From contig JAGVSM010002727.1 of NCBI GenBank assembly GCA_022494885.1, forward strand, positions 122,612 through 186,611: a stretch of DNA of 64,000 nucleotides, written 5' to 3'. The notes beneath the pieces are model-generated. The model was not told the DNA's origin. It saw nothing but the letters and a program-made list of their open reading frames with translations, and ran no database searches. The translations under genes were made by a program, and so were the position numbers. Shown piece by piece: positions 12,646 to 25,290 of this stretch. Source of the stretch: Micrasema longulum. Lineage: Eukaryota; Arthropoda; Insecta; Trichoptera; Brachycentridae. Every line of letters starts with the position of its first letter. Positions within the stretch are counted from its first letter, which is position 1.

Positions 12646-12884
12646 AAGGGAGTAATCTCAAAACTACAAAACATTGATAAATTATAGCGCTGAAAATTCT
12701 ATTCCAAAAAACATATTTAATATTTTTTTCACTTAGTTTGAATGTCTATTAACAAATATATATGTATGTTTTAAACCATTGAATTTTCTCATTGGTTATG
12801 TAAAAAATTATCGGGTTTTCACAAGAGTTTGAATTTTTTTCTTAAAAATTATTTTTATTGAGAATTACTAAAACTAAAAACACC

Positions 12885-13050
12885 AAACAACTAAATTGAA
12901 GAAATATGAAAGTTCAAACATAATAAAATTGGTGAATGTTATACAGTGTGTAAAGTGGCCACCAAAACCAGCCAATGACATGTCATAAGCCTTGCAAATG
13001 CCTAGACTTCATTTCCTCTTGCCTAAAGCGTTCTTCATCTCTGTTGTAAA
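12885..13050 (+). repeat. FB family fragment
   Basis: Contains 'GGTGAATGTTATACAGTGTG', 'AACCAGCCAATGACATGTCA' and a terminal 'TCATCTCTGTTGTAAA', colinear with the right arm of the 11050-11605 element. Confidence 0.75.
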
Positions 13051-14449
13051 GTTAGTCTTAATGTCGTTCTATGTAACGGACTCGTGATTCAAATGGTATT
13101 TTAATGCAATGGTCTTCTACAAGGCAAATGTTATGTAAAACTTTACGCAAACTATTAACAATAATTGAAATTTCCGTCAAGGGTGCCATAAGTAAAAAAA
13201 AACTGTGTTTTGTTTTTAGTATGAAATTGAATAGAATTTGGGATGTAGTACACTGTGCCAAACTGTTTAGGTAGTAACTAGAAAGTATTTCAACTCTTGT
13301 GTGGCTGTGATGTCACGCTAGTCTACATACGTATTTTTTATTTTTTAATTTTTACATCTAGTATTAACATGCACTTATTTTTTATTACAGGACTTACCAA
13401 GCCAATTTACATGGCTTGTCAGTGAAGATCATATGATTACACTATTTATATAATAATTCATTACTTCTAACTTAACTACAAAGATACGATTTAAGACTTG
13501 ATAAATCTCTCTTATTTTTTTAAATTATGAAATTGTATTTTTAGTAATCTTGAAATGGACATTTTCACATATGATTTCGAAAGTAAAATTTGTATAACTA
13601 TGATGGATTTTAATGTGACGCCAATACCGCAAAAAATTGTACAAGAGAGAGCACGAAGATAAAACTCATACCAAGGAAAAGAGAGACGCTGGTCTGCAAT
13701 CGGTGTTTGTGTGAAACAGATTCGGTCGGTTATTCATAGTGATGGGGGACGCGCGCATGTAAAATGACCGGCATAATTATGAGTTTTAATGTATTTTGGT
13801 ATGACAGGACTTAATTTATTATGTGTTTATTTTTATGAATTATGGAAAAGGAATTATAAAACAGTATTCCTCCATGTCCAACTCTGCCGTTACCGGTCCA
13901 AAGTCCATATGCAAAATGAAGGATGGTTCCTAGGTACTAGGCGCGTTCCGTCCATACTGGGGATGCGGCGCATTCCTTGAAAATTAAAAAATATTATGAA
14001 TTTTACAAGAACAAACATTCCAAATACGAAATAAAACCTTCAAATATGTATTCCTGAAATTCTCACTGAAAACGTTTGGGCGCACGCAATTCAAACAATA
14101 TCTTCAGTATACCTAGATAATAGAACCTAGCTACATATGCGTATTTCCTATATCAACGTACGTACTGAATATCTAGGTACCTTTTTTGTTCTTGATAGTA
14201 TTTGTTATATACGCGGGATGCTGCTTGTCGAGTTGCGTCTAGTTCCCATGGCAATTGTCAAAATTTTCGCGCACGCGTTTTAGGTTCACAAGGTTTTATA
14301 TTTTTTTTTTGAGACTCAGAGAGATATGAAGCATCTAACTTGTATAATGCAAAGAAAAAACGACTCTAATAACGTTTATCATAAAGTTTGAAACAGCGCA
14401 TTATTGACACCTGGCCCAAATTTAAGAACGATTGTCTCGGGTATTGTTT
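13051..14449. other. Gene-free stretch with unexplained less AT-rich patches
   Basis: No supported gene. Patches at 13630-13760, 13870-13980 and 14205-14290 are richer in G+C than the background and hold short ORFs (for example 13789-13980) without recognisable domains. Confidence 0.45.
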
Positions 14450-14668
14450 TAGGGGTTTTGATGTTTATATTGTTTATTTCCTTTTCACACCTACGGGGAC
14501 CGTCCTGGAAGACCATCGATGACGATCTTTCAGCTTTGTTCGGTGGAACCAAGGGACGTGGAATTGACGTTGGAGAAGGCAAGAGTGCTGGCTAAACTAT
14601 ACGGTCTTTTGGAGAAGTCTGGTGATGTCCACATGCTCCACTTAGGAGTGGAAAAAGAAGAAAAAAAG
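14450..14668 (+). pseudogene. Non-LTR retrotransposon 3' end fragment (LINE subfamily A)
   Basis: Matches 17220-17400: 'CCGTCCTGGAAGACCATCGA', 'TTGACGTTGGAGAAGGCAAG' and 'TGGTGATGTCCACATGCTCC'. The frame is broken (stop inside 'GTGCTGGCTAAAC'). It is a short 5'-truncated copy. Confidence 0.75.
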
Positions 14669-15100
14669 AAGAAAATTTACAGCTTCACGCACTTGTGCTC
14701 CGTCAATTTATTGATTATAACTATAATGGACAACTTATATGGCGTATCAAATAATTCTGAATAAACCTACTAAAATTAAGAGCATGATGATTTTTTGTCA
14801 GCATCCTTACTGATAAAAGTCACCGCGCGCGCCTGCTAGGTACCTACCTGGAATAAAACAAATTACAAGCTGGTAAAGATGGTGACGCCTCGGAACATAG
14901 ACGGATTTAGAAAAAGATCCTAGCGCGTAAAATATATTTACAGATTTGGAACATGAGAAAAGCATAAGAATAGCTGGAGCATAATCTCATAAAACAAGAG
15001 ACTAACTCACAAGATTGACATTTGTAGATTGTCAGAAACTAGCAAAAAAGGGAAAGGAACATTGATATTCTCCAATAGGGTAATATTACTTGTTTTATTA
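14669..15100. other. Gene-free stretch
   Basis: Nothing recognised. Confidence 0.4.
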
Positions 15101-15104
15101 CATT

Positions 15105-15512
15105 AAAACAGTATTAAGGGTCTATGAAATACCGTCGAGTAAAAAAATATTTTTTTACTACTTCTCTGTGGCATTAAAAATATTTTCATATTTATAATTT
15201 TGGATTCCGGCGATAACGATCATTGCATAGGCCACGCCTCTAAAATACTCGTACTTCACGATTAATGTTCATTTTCAACTTTGTTTGAAACTGTTAAGAT
15301 TTAATAAAACATCGTCACAAATCTTGACGCCACAATTATCAATGCCAATCATGTCGCGTTTTTCTTGTGAAATTATTTTTAAGTTATAAATGAAAACATT
15401 TCTCCACAATATCTATATTAATTTTAAAATACAATTAATTATTGTAAATCCATTTCATGTATTTTTATCGGTATTCGTAGTATGTTATATTTTCCTATTA
15501 TAGTGGAAAATT
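15105..15512 (+). repeat. Three-copy ~400-bp repeat, copy 1
   Basis: Shares with 28258-28640 (same orientation) and 58640-59065 (opposite) the series 'AAGGGTCTATGAAATACCGT', 'GGCCACGCCTCTAA', 'ATTATCAATGCCAATCATGT', 'CGCGTTTTTC', 'TTTATCGGTATTCGTA' and 'TATTTTCCTATT'. Non-coding. Likely a non-autonomous transposon; end structure not resolved. Confidence 0.75.
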
Positions 15513-16844
15513 CAAAAACTGAAAGAGCTGACTCTGAAGTAGGCAAGTAGGCATACTACTACACTAAAAATATAAACAAAATAAAATACATTGAATACAT
15601 CAATGACAGACTACTCAAAGTCTCATATGAATTAAACGACTCTCTTGTTCACACTATAAGCGTTTACGCTCCAAACATAACTAATTTTATAGAAGACACA
15701 AATTTATCAACTCATAAAAGGTTCTGCTAAAAAATCTCTTAACCCACGGTAGTGTAACATCGTGTTACCACAAGCAAAATACAGAATATTCTGAAATCCA
15801 GATAGATTTTTACAAGAAGGAAGTTTGACAGCTGAAGTTATGATGTCGCATTCAATTGTCAATGTCGAGTGTCGGCACTCGAGATAAAATCGATTGGTTT
15901 TCAATCGACTGCATTCGTATGAGTGGTACAAGAATGTTGTCACTCGTCGAATTACGGAAGTCGTATACGACCCTAAAGACGAATGAGTCCAGCATAAGGC
16001 CCCAGACTGAAAAAATATATTATAAACGACTTCTAACCAGGGCGAAATAAAGTGACTTAATTGGTGTGATATTTTTCAAATTTTCTAGTAACCCTACAAA
16101 TAAATAAATTAGAAATAAGTTCAAATAAACAAATAAAGATTTTTTTTTTTTAAATGTTATTTTTTAATCTTTATTTTAGTATAAATATAATATGTTGTTT
16201 TATATCAATGATATGTGGTCAAACACAGAAAATTTCAAAATCTTTAAAAGTCGTTTTTCTCAGTATGAGGCATTTAGACTTGGGGCACTCTAAACGGGGG
16301 GTGTGATATATCGGTTAAGTTATCTTCAACATAATAGTATGGAGTAAAAACAAACTTCTGCATATTAGAGCGAAGTTATAATATACAATGTTTACAAGAA
16401 GAGAGAAGATACACGCAACATAACCTGGAACTCGGATCATTTCAGTTCAGTGAGGACAGCCAACTTCGAAACAAAATCAAGATTTTATTGTTCACAATAT
16501 AAACTTTGGAATATCCAAATTATTTTTATGAGAATTGCTATTCCACAAATATAATATTTGGGACCAAGATGTTGTAAAAACATTTCAGTTCGAAAAATTT
16601 AATCTTGGCTGGAATGGTGTAATATAAAAATAAACGAAATATGTTCACAGGGTATATCGAATAGAAAAGCGAATAAATCAACATTATTTCGTTTTTTAGA
16701 AGCCTCCACAACAAAAACTTCCGTTGTTTTTTTTCTATACAACGTGTTATTTATGTTGAAAACAAACAATCGATTAACGAGTTTAAATAACTAATTTATA
16801 AATCACTTAGAAGATTGCAATAATTGCCAGTTACAACAAGAGCT
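15513..16844. other. Gene-free stretch
   Basis: Overlapping short ORFs at 15707-16050 have no recognised domain. Poly-T run near 16140. Confidence 0.45.
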
Positions 16845-17400
16845 CGCAACCCGCCTAGGAATTGCTGGAGCAACGTTTAACATGATGCGTGTTGTCTAGA
16901 ACTCTAGTTATACTCGGTTAAAATGAAATGCCGATTATTCAACTCTTATATAATGCCAGTTCTTCTATATGGGTGCGAATCTTGGCACCTTACCAATGCT
17001 CAAAACACTAAACATTTGAGTTTTGAAAGTAAGTGCTTGAGAAGAATATTGGATATGAGGTGGTACGATTTTATAACTAACATTAAAGTCCGAGAATGGA
17101 CGCAGCAGCCTCCTATAACGATCGTCTTGAGGATGCAGCAGTAAACCTGGCTTGGATACGTGCTGCGCATGCCTCAGGAGAACCTAAACCCAAGTTCCCT
17201 CTTTTTTAAACCTGCGGGATCACGCCGTCCTGGAAGGCCGTCAATGATGATTTTTAGACTGTATTCGGCGGAATTAAGGGGCGCTGGATTGATATGGGAA
17301 GAAGCGAGAGTGCTGGCTGGCGATAGGGTCTCCTGGAGACAACTGGTGATGTCCACATGCTTCACTTAGGAGCGGATGTGGAAAAGAGAGAGAAAGAGAC
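16845..17400 (+). pseudogene. Non-LTR retrotransposon ORF2 C-terminal region (LINE subfamily A)
   Basis: The frame at 16923-17144 reads KCRLFNSYIMPVLLYGCESW, then HLTNAQNTKHLSFESKCLRR and ILDMRWYDFI, the reverse-transcriptase thumb and connector found in insect LINEs (YGCE-x-W and CLRRIL-x-x-RW). After a frame shift 17160-17369 continues LRMPQENLNPSSLFFKPAGS and RRPGRPSMM. The sequence ends at the conserved 'GATGTCCACATGCTTCACTT'. Broken frames and a missing 5' part mark a truncated dead copy. Confidence 0.85.
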
Positions 17401-17447
17401 AACAAGTGACATCAAACGGAGGCAATTTATTTGGATCTTTTATATTT

Positions 17448-17585
17448 ATAATCGGGTTGTGGCCCCGTGGCTAGTGTTGTGGACTCACGGGCCAGAGGAA
17501 TGAGGTTTAAACCCCACTCTACCTCAACTTGATTTGCATTTTTGAAAGGTAAGTTATTTACAACTCGTTGAAAATGGCCATCAAA
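17448..17585 (+). mobile_element. tRNA-like SINE family 3 copy
   Basis: 'GTGGCCCCGTGGCTAGTGTT', 'GTGGACTCACGGGCCAGAGG' and a box-B-like GGTTTAAACCCC, then a tail with 'ACTTGATTTGCATTTTTGAA'. The same order is seen at 53040-53172 (minus strand), and a head at 49990-50110. Confidence 0.65.
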
Positions 17586-18599
17586 ATTAAAATATTTGGG
17601 TAAATTATAAGAACGCTAATATTTCTTTTCGTATTAAAAAAATATAAAATAATTTGTTACAGAAAATAGTTCAATCAAATCATTCAGTTGGGCGGGTGGG
17701 CTGTTCATTGAATGCCAGCATTAAATTGAATAGTTAGACAGTTCTTTAAAATAAATGAATATAGCTCAACATTCAACTAGTTTCTGGTTGAAGCCTTTTG
17801 GAAACGGCCGGACCGTAAAGCCGCCGAGTTGGGTGAAGATAGATTGGGTTGTGTTTAATAATTAAGAAAAAGTTTTTGCACTTAACTTATTAAGTTAAAT
17901 TAAGGATTAAATTAAGTAAATAAATTAACCTAACCTACCTTTTCATAACAAAATAAATTTTAAGATGGAACCATTATTATTGTTGTATTAAAATTAAAGA
18001 GGCTAGTTAGAAGAACGTTGCTTTTAACATTTTAGCTAAGCGTCCGATTAAATTATAAAAATAAAACTATTATTTTCCAAATTATAGGTTACTTTATAAT
18101 ACTATTTTATAATATAATACCTGAAAAGCGCTTTATGAAGTAATTATTTGAATATTCATTTGACTTGCAGTTTAGAATTAAAGCAGAAGTTTTCATAAAA
18201 AAATATTATGTCATCACGTGATTTAGAAAACAGCTGGATTAGGTAGTTCGTTGGGATAAGATAGTTCTTTTAGATATTCCGGAGCAGAGTTTAGCAATTT
18301 TTAAGTTTTGCAGTACATAAGCCAACTGAGTTTGTATTTCACCCTCTATTAACCTTTCATGGTGGAAATCATTACCATTTATAAATAAAATACAATTTGT
18401 AGTCCTCGACGCTTTTAGGATTTTTCGCCTGTAACTGAGTTTTGTCATTACCAACATCGTCAGATATGTAGGAAGCTAAACAAAATCTTATGCCTATGCT
18501 ATGTAAAAGTAAGAGCATGGTCATGCTCCCCTTGTTTGAAATGCAGGTTTTACTTTGTGAGAAATGAAGAAATAATAAAACAGACCCAGCAACTTCAAG
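17586..18599. other. Gene-free stretch
   Basis: No gene. ORFs at 18239-18457 and 18372-18659 (minus) are not recognisable; the latter overlaps the LINE fragment in the opposite sense. Confidence 0.45.
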
Positions 18600-18870
18600 C
18601 GGGAGCAGTACAATTAACTGCGCCATATGCTGAGGATGCCTCCTGAGAGTCGTTACCACGCTTGTCCACTTTACAAGACGTTAGGTTGTCGACGTCCTAG
18701 ACGTCCTCTTCTGACTTTTCATCACCAGTTTGTTGCAGAACTGTGGGATTTATACCTGATTTGGGAGAATGACAGGAGCAGGCATCCAACAGTGATACCA
18801 GGAGACTCTCTGTGGACACCATTTGCTTCAAATAGGGAGCGGACGTGGATGATGATAATGATAAGAGGTC
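18600..18870 (+). pseudogene. Non-LTR retrotransposon 3' end (LINE subfamily B)
   Basis: Plus-strand reading gives LRMPPESRYHACPLYKTLGC, RRPRRPLLTFHHQFVAELWD, and later SNRERTW before an ATGATGATAATGATAA tail. The LRMPPES...RRPxRPLLT pattern matches the copies at 33700-34200 and 38560-39265. Confidence 0.8.
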
Positions 18871-21240
18871 TATTGCTGACAGTGCATGGAGATGGACCTT
18901 ATTTGGGATGACTCACGTGAGTTGACATAATATGTACCTACTTTGTTATTATATTATCAAATACAAATATATATATATATATATGTAACTGTAAATGGCG
19001 TAGAATGTTCATATGCTTTTTCTTTTTTTAATTAATGTAGTTTAAAAAAACTGCCAAACTATCTTGTCCTGCAAATATTCTTCAACTCTTTAGTAGCTCT
19101 TTCCAAACGGACTTTGCTTAATAAAATCTTTAAAAAAAAATTGTTGGCAATGCCAGAATTTCAAGAGGTACCTTGTTGTAAGGTCGTTTGTAATTTGAGG
19201 CTATTTTTTTTGCAATCTATTAGTGGGCACAGCTAGCATATCTTTATTTCTCTTGTTAAACCTATGGAAATCTGTGTTCCCCTTAAAGTCAATTATTAAA
19301 ATACAATAAAAACAAATAAAGAAGAAATATGAATGATAATATTAGTAATATCTTCATGTGACGCAATGTCTAAATTGATTACAAACAACTAATTACAGTT
19401 AGAAAGCTCTGTAATACCATAACTTCCGTATCCCTAGTCAAAATGGATTTCGATCTTCGTTTTTATTATATGTTGCACTAATTATTTTGATAAAAACGTA
19501 TATATTTATGACGGCTAGCAAAAGTAATATTTAACTTGAATGGCATATTTATGGACTCGTCATTTTTAAAGTCTGATGACTGAGAGATCCAATTTTAATT
19601 CGAATCTAAAATTTACATCCAAAATGTAAAATGAATCCATTTGCGGCTTTTCAATAAAATAGCATGGAAATGTAATTAGGGCTTCTAGAAAAAGCGTCCG
19701 ACCGCCAAAATGTATTGGAGCGCAATTCGAATAAAAGCACGTTTCATATTGTGTACGTGTTTTTTCTACTTCGAAAAAGTAAAGTAACAACATATGAAAT
19801 AAAGCTACTAAAACATATACTTACGGTAAACAAGCTACACAGGTTATAAAGTTAACTACTTACCTATAACATGTATTTTACACATACGGAAATACGAAAA
19901 ACTCCTCGTTAAGGGCGGGTTACACATTTTATTATTTTTTTTATAAACAAGTCTAAAAATGGTTGCATTTTCGATAAAATGAACAAAATTAGTAAAGTAT
20001 TCGAAATAAAATGATGCCACCGATATGAACTATTTTCTAATACATATTTTTCAAAAACATATTTGTGTCAAATCTGAACAATTGTTGAGTTTTTGAATGG
20101 GCTTACGGGTAACGGGCCTTACTTATAAACCTGGGTATACATAACCTCTCTACTATCTATATCTACCTCGGTATGGTGTACCGTCTTGTCACCTCTGACA
20201 TCGCATGGTCAAATTCAACCAGTTAGTGACGCAGAAACTTTACTCCGCATTCCTTACTTAATTCAAATTAAAAATAGCTCCCATTCACATTTTCAATAGG
20301 CTTGTGTGATAAAAAGCAGCCAATTCTCTATTTCTCTCTACAGTCTCTTCATTCTAGTACCGAGAGAACTCTTTTAAAACCTATTTACCGCTCTGTATTT
20401 TTGCCTCCTCTTGAAAGAAGTTCACTACTGTGAACAGTAGTAGCTACTCAATTAGGGAATAATCTACCCACTAATATTATTAGAATTAAAATCAAGATTT
20501 AAATGTCAGTATCGAAAATATTCTCCATCTTCTTTCCTTCCTATCCCCCTTCCTCTCTCATAGTTCAGTTTAAACTTTTAGGTTATTCTTGTTTGAAGTT
20601 TTGTGTAAAATTATAAGATTCTGTATTAATACCATATGGTCTATATCAGTTCATCTCATTTTCTCAAACTGAACCGTTTGGGTAGGTAGGAAGAAATCGC
20701 CTTAAGGCAACATGTCCGCCCTTATATGTTAAGTTTATAAAATGCAAAACTTCGGCAATAAATTTGCAGACCATATCGATATCTGAAATATGACACTTTC
20801 TAAGTATACGGATATAATAAAAGCAATACTTTCGGCTTACGCATAATATCATGTTTTACATGCACACCCTTATTTTGATATCCCAATTTTTATTTTTATT
20901 TTAAAGAGAGATAATAAATGTATCTAGTGAAATAAAATGCTATTGAGAACCCTGAAACACGATGTACAAATAATCATAGTTATTATCTATATTGGTTAAA
21001 TATACTCATTTAGTTGTACATCGAAAACAGAAACTACTGACATTACAACAATAACCAACGAACTAAAAATTAATCTGTTCATACATGTTATTTTTTTTCT
21101 TATATTTGATGAACTAACTTCGTGGTTTTTCATTATGATAAAATAAACTTCCTCACAAGACAAAAATACTTGATTTATTAGTTCCATTCACAACATAATA
21201 CTGATAAAATAAAATGGGATAGAATTCATTAGTTAAGTAT
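18871..21240. other. Gene-free stretch; AT dinucleotide run
   Basis: An (AT)n run lies at about 18968-18984. The minus strand at 20680-20720 carries 'CATGTTGCCTTAAGGCG' followed by ATTTCTTCC, a phrase I associate with insect LINE sequences, but the match is short. No gene seen. Pyrimidine-rich DNA at 20320-20570 is unexplained. Confidence 0.4.
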
Positions 21241-21242
21241 AC

Positions 21243-21282
21243 TTTGATAAAGGTTTGTTTGGGTTTGAAACCGGTCGGTAGA
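21243..21282 (+). repeat. GAAACCGGT motif (degenerate hammerhead-like core)
   Basis: 'TTGATAAAGGTTTGTTTGGG' followed by TTTGAAACCGGTCGG. Compare the sites at 31690-31722, 53523-53555 and 54070-54105. The order (C/T)TGAtrA, short hairpin, GAAAC resembles a decayed hammerhead ribozyme core, as known from Penelope-like elements; here it is only suggestive. Confidence 0.3.
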
Positions 21283-21337
21283 AAAAAAAAGTTGTTTTTA
21301 TTTAAAATTTAATTTATTCAAATTAACATGCACAACA

Positions 21338-21706
21338 TATACAGGGTGTTCACTAAACCCTGTCACATCCGAAACCACGATGATCAGTATGAGCAAGAAG
21401 ACATATTGGCACATTCAAATAAATTTTTAGAACGAATAAAATTTAAAAAAAAACAAATGGTTGCTAACTTCTGCAGGAGAGAAACGAGGAGGGGGGAGGA
21501 GAGAGTCTAACATACCGCTTACCACGGGGCCGCACCCAACTCGCTTCTCCCCTGCAGAAGTAAGCAACCATTTGTTATTTTAAAACATTTTGTTTTTAAA
21601 AATTTTCTTCGTTCTAAATATTTTTTGAAATATGGCTATATGTTTTCTTGCCCATACTGATCATCGTGGTTTTGGATGTGACAGGGTTTAAAGAACACCC
21701 TGTATA
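21338..21706. mobile_element. 361-bp palindromic MITE with TATA target duplication
   Basis: Element 21342-21702 begins CAGGGTGTTCACTAAACCCT and ends in the inverted match. The flanks are TATA on both sides (21338-21341 and 21703-21706). Each arm is about 150 bases: both carry 'CATACTGATCATCGTGGTTT' (one inverted) and the 'CTGCAGRAGWRA' block near the centre. No transposase. Superfamily undetermined; the CAGGGTGT ends are seen in several insect DNA transposons. Confidence 0.85.
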
Positions 21707-21709
21707 ATG

Positions 21710-22434
21710 TGCTTACTAGTACATCATAATGTGTACCTATGTAAGATTTAAATAAAATATGTATCTTATATTTTATTAGTTCTTAACTTAGTTAAACAAT
21801 TTGTACGAATTGGCTACGGCCGCCAATAAATACATAAAATGCACATGTGGGTATGTAAAGTTTTAAATAAATAAATAAAGGAGAGAAGAGTACTGGTTTG
21901 GAAAGAACGTAATTCATCCTTGAGAGATTGTGGGTATTTTAGGATGTTGCAGTAACCAGGGTTGCATTTAATATGACTGCACGTCCCAGTGCAGTAGAAC
22001 AAAGTGTATTACAGGCGCACTTTATGATCCTGTTTCATTATTTTTATTTTTCGGGGAACATGAACTGCTTCCGCATAACGGCAAGAGGAACGACTGAAAA
22101 CCACAACGGAAACGTCCTTTAATGCAGTTTTCATCAAATGGTACAACAAACATAATAGGAACTGGTACAACATTCTTTTGAGTTTGCCTAAATAATGAGG
22201 AAGTAGAGAGATTTTTTTGTTAATATACTGTTAAACTACGCCAAAAGTTTTTTTTCAATTTTCAGAAATCGTATTAACAGCGCTATGATTTTTAAAGTTT
22301 TGTATTTTAGAAATAACTCCACGTGTGACGTCAAAGGTTCTCTTGCGCTTATTCTCGATCAGTCCTGCCCATTGGTCCGTTGACGGCAAGCAAACTGGAA
22401 ATCTTCCATAACTCTTTTATCATTCGCATCCCGC
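21710..22434. other. Gene-free stretch
   Basis: Nothing recognised. Confidence 0.4.
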
Positions 22435-22700
22435 ATCAATAAAGGTTTCAGCTATTTAACTTCACAAAGATTAAAAAGACGGAAGAATTGAGGGAATAAA
22501 TGTATTCAAACAACGGCAGAATATTGAATGTTTTACGGTGTATAAAGTGGCTGTTTAAACCAGCCAATAGGTCATGAGCCCTGTAAATGCATAGACTTCT
22601 AAATTCCCTTCCATAAAAAAATCTTCATCTTTGTTGTAAAATATTAATAACTCCCAAGGGGTTGAACCCAGTTCTTGTCTACAAAAATTTGAAAAAACTC
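22435..22700 (+). repeat. FB family copy
   Basis: 'TCAATAAAGGTTTCAGCTAT', 'AAACCAGCCAATAGGTCATG', 'AGCCCTGTAAATGCATAGAC', 'TCATCTTTGTTGTAAA' and 'AATAACTCCCAAGGGGTTGA' follow the order of the right arm plus terminal segment of 11307-11605. Confidence 0.8.
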
Positions 22701-24199
22701 ATAATATTGTATAAAAACTCAGAAAAAGTGCTTTTTTTAAAACGTTATTTGGTAAAAGCCATCAATTTCATTTAATAAATATTTTTTCTTAACCTCAACA
22801 ATATGCTGAAACAATTTGAAAGAAATAAGATGGTTTGATCCATCTGTGTTTTTAAAAATATTTACGAGACCTAAAATAAGACCTTGATTGAATTTGAAAA
22901 CTAAAATATTTTCGTCTATGTCCAGTTTTCAATAATTAATTACTTTTTTAAATGCGGGTGTGTATTCACACAAATAGTTAGTACAACTATTGAAAACCTT
23001 AAAAACGTAAAAATTACAGATGGTGGTACCTACAAATGCTATCTGACTACCGATATATTAACATATTATTATGGCTATTTGAAAAATATTTATATAGTAT
23101 GGCCATCTTTGAAATAACTAACTAAGCAGAATAACGTCTGTAAAAATATAAGTACAGTACGCTAAAAATAATAAAACTTTTCCAAATCTATGGTTAAAGT
23201 AATTGCTTTTATCTTGGAACCCCACCAATTTTGTATGATAATAGTTGAAGCACTAGTCAATAGATGTCAGACATTAAACAAGTCGCCAAGCAAAACATTT
23301 TGTACTAAATGTCATAGGTTGGTGTTTTTTTTCAATTACTAAACAAATATAAACCTACTGTTAAAAATATAAGACGGCAATTTTAAATTTAAAGTAGGTA
23401 TAATTATGAATGTAAAAATAATTACGATTGAGTGCTGGACTGGTAAATTCCACGCCCATATTAAAAATAATTTGAAAATCAAATCTATAAACCCAAATAA
23501 TGTATTTAAGATCAACCGCAACAAGGCGAAACTACCTTTTTTATAACTCAATTAATCTTTAATATATTTATACATATTTGTACTGTGTTTTTATGTATGA
23601 AAATTAAAAATAACATTCTTAAAATTTAAAACATACAACATAAAAATAGCTAAAGAGTCATTGAGAGCTATCTTACAACAGGTTGGATACAAAGTGAGTT
23701 AGCTAACATACTTACAATTTATAAAATTGCCATTACTTTATACCACCATAAAGTACTTTGAAAAATACTCGTGGGATAATAAATGAGATTTTAAAAAAAA
23801 CATTTGCATTGTGTGTTATAATATCGTGTGCTATGTGAACGATTTTTTTTTTAATCCCATCTTAAGATTTGTTTTATTAGTATCTACGTATAGGTACATA
23901 TTATTAGTATTATTTATTTGTTCATTTACGGTTATTCAGTCCATTCAACTATGGCAAACACATTTCCTTATAATACATACAGGTACAAACATACAAACAT
24001 TTTAAGAACGAAGCTGAACTTATGTATAACAAACGCATGTCCGAAATTATTGTCGGTTCCAAAACTGAAAAATTAAATTATTAATTAATCGAATATTTTG
24101 TACTGTACGTCGACTAAGTATAAATATTAAAAGAGGTTTTTAAAGGTAAGTTGCTGTTTAAAAAGCGATGATAAATTAAACACGGAATTTATTCATCAC
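22701..24199. other. Gene-free AT-rich stretch
   Basis: Nothing recognised. Confidence 0.4.
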
Positions 24200-24320
24200 A
24201 ATACAATTAAACTAATTTATTAGAGATGGAGAACATTTAAGAGAAGGGAATATGAAAGTCTAGGCATTTACATAGCTTATGACCTCTCATTGCCTGGTTT
24301 AAGTGGCCATATTATACTAT
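24200..24320 (+). repeat. FB family fragment
   Basis: 'GAGAAGGGAATATGAAAGTC', 'TAGGCATTTACATAGCTTAT' and 'CATTGCCTGGTTTAAGTGGC' match the left arm of 11050-11285. Confidence 0.75.
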
Positions 24321-25290
24321 GAAAATTATTGTGTTCTACATAACAAATATTGTTTATCTTTCAGTTATAGTAAGTTCATTATACTGAATCGAATTGTCTA
24401 TTGGTTCTGTCGGTTCTTAATCAATACTAAAACAACATTAATATTATAGATATATAACCGTACCGGTGCAAATACATTCAATATTTAACAAATACATTTG
24501 ACAATGAACAAACTTTCAAACAGAAACAGAGATAATTTTTATTCGCAATTAAAATTCCTAATAAAAGAATATTATATGTAAAACTAGGTTAAAAATGTTT
24601 TATTATTATAATTTTTTTTAAATGCATTTTTTATATATTTTAACATGCTTAGAGAATATAACGTACATGTGCCCATTAAAGAAGTTCATAAATATTCAAA
24701 AATACAAATGCAAAAAATATATTGACAATTTAAATGTTACCTGCATTTTATTAATTTTAAGAAATATTATATTATCATTTTATAAGCTTATAATAAGGTT
24801 AATGTAAAATTTACTTTAGGTTACCATGTAATTTTTCGTTTTTTTGTTTGTTTTAAAATATGTAATTTTTTTTTCTGAATATTTCATTGGTCATTTTACA
24901 GATATATACCATTTGAATTTATTTCGCTAAATGCTTAGTAATATTTCAATATATACATATTATAGAACATCAGGTTTACCTATATAGGTATATATAATAA
25001 TAAATGAAATATTTTCTTCTAGACAAACTAACAATAAAATAAACTTTGTGGACAGGCAATAAAAGTCTTTCGGCATATTTAAATATTGTTTTTTTATACA
25101 TAATTTCAAAACTAGACTGAAATTGAGTTGGTACGGTCTGAGACCAGCAGCCGACCACCAATTAAACATTAATTTAAACTCAAGATTATCCCTGTTTTCC
25201 GTAAAACTGAATATTATTTTGTTTGTATCAACAATACAACAATGTTTCATGCACTCACTGTTATTCAGAAAAGTAAAACAAACATATTTA
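24321..25290. other. 3' flank of transporter gene 1
   Basis: AT-rich; presumably includes the 3' UTR of the minus-strand gene. Several TTTATT hexamers (AATAAA on the minus strand) occur, for example near 24917, but none can be chosen as the poly(A) signal. Short ORFs here have no recognised domain. Confidence 0.4.
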
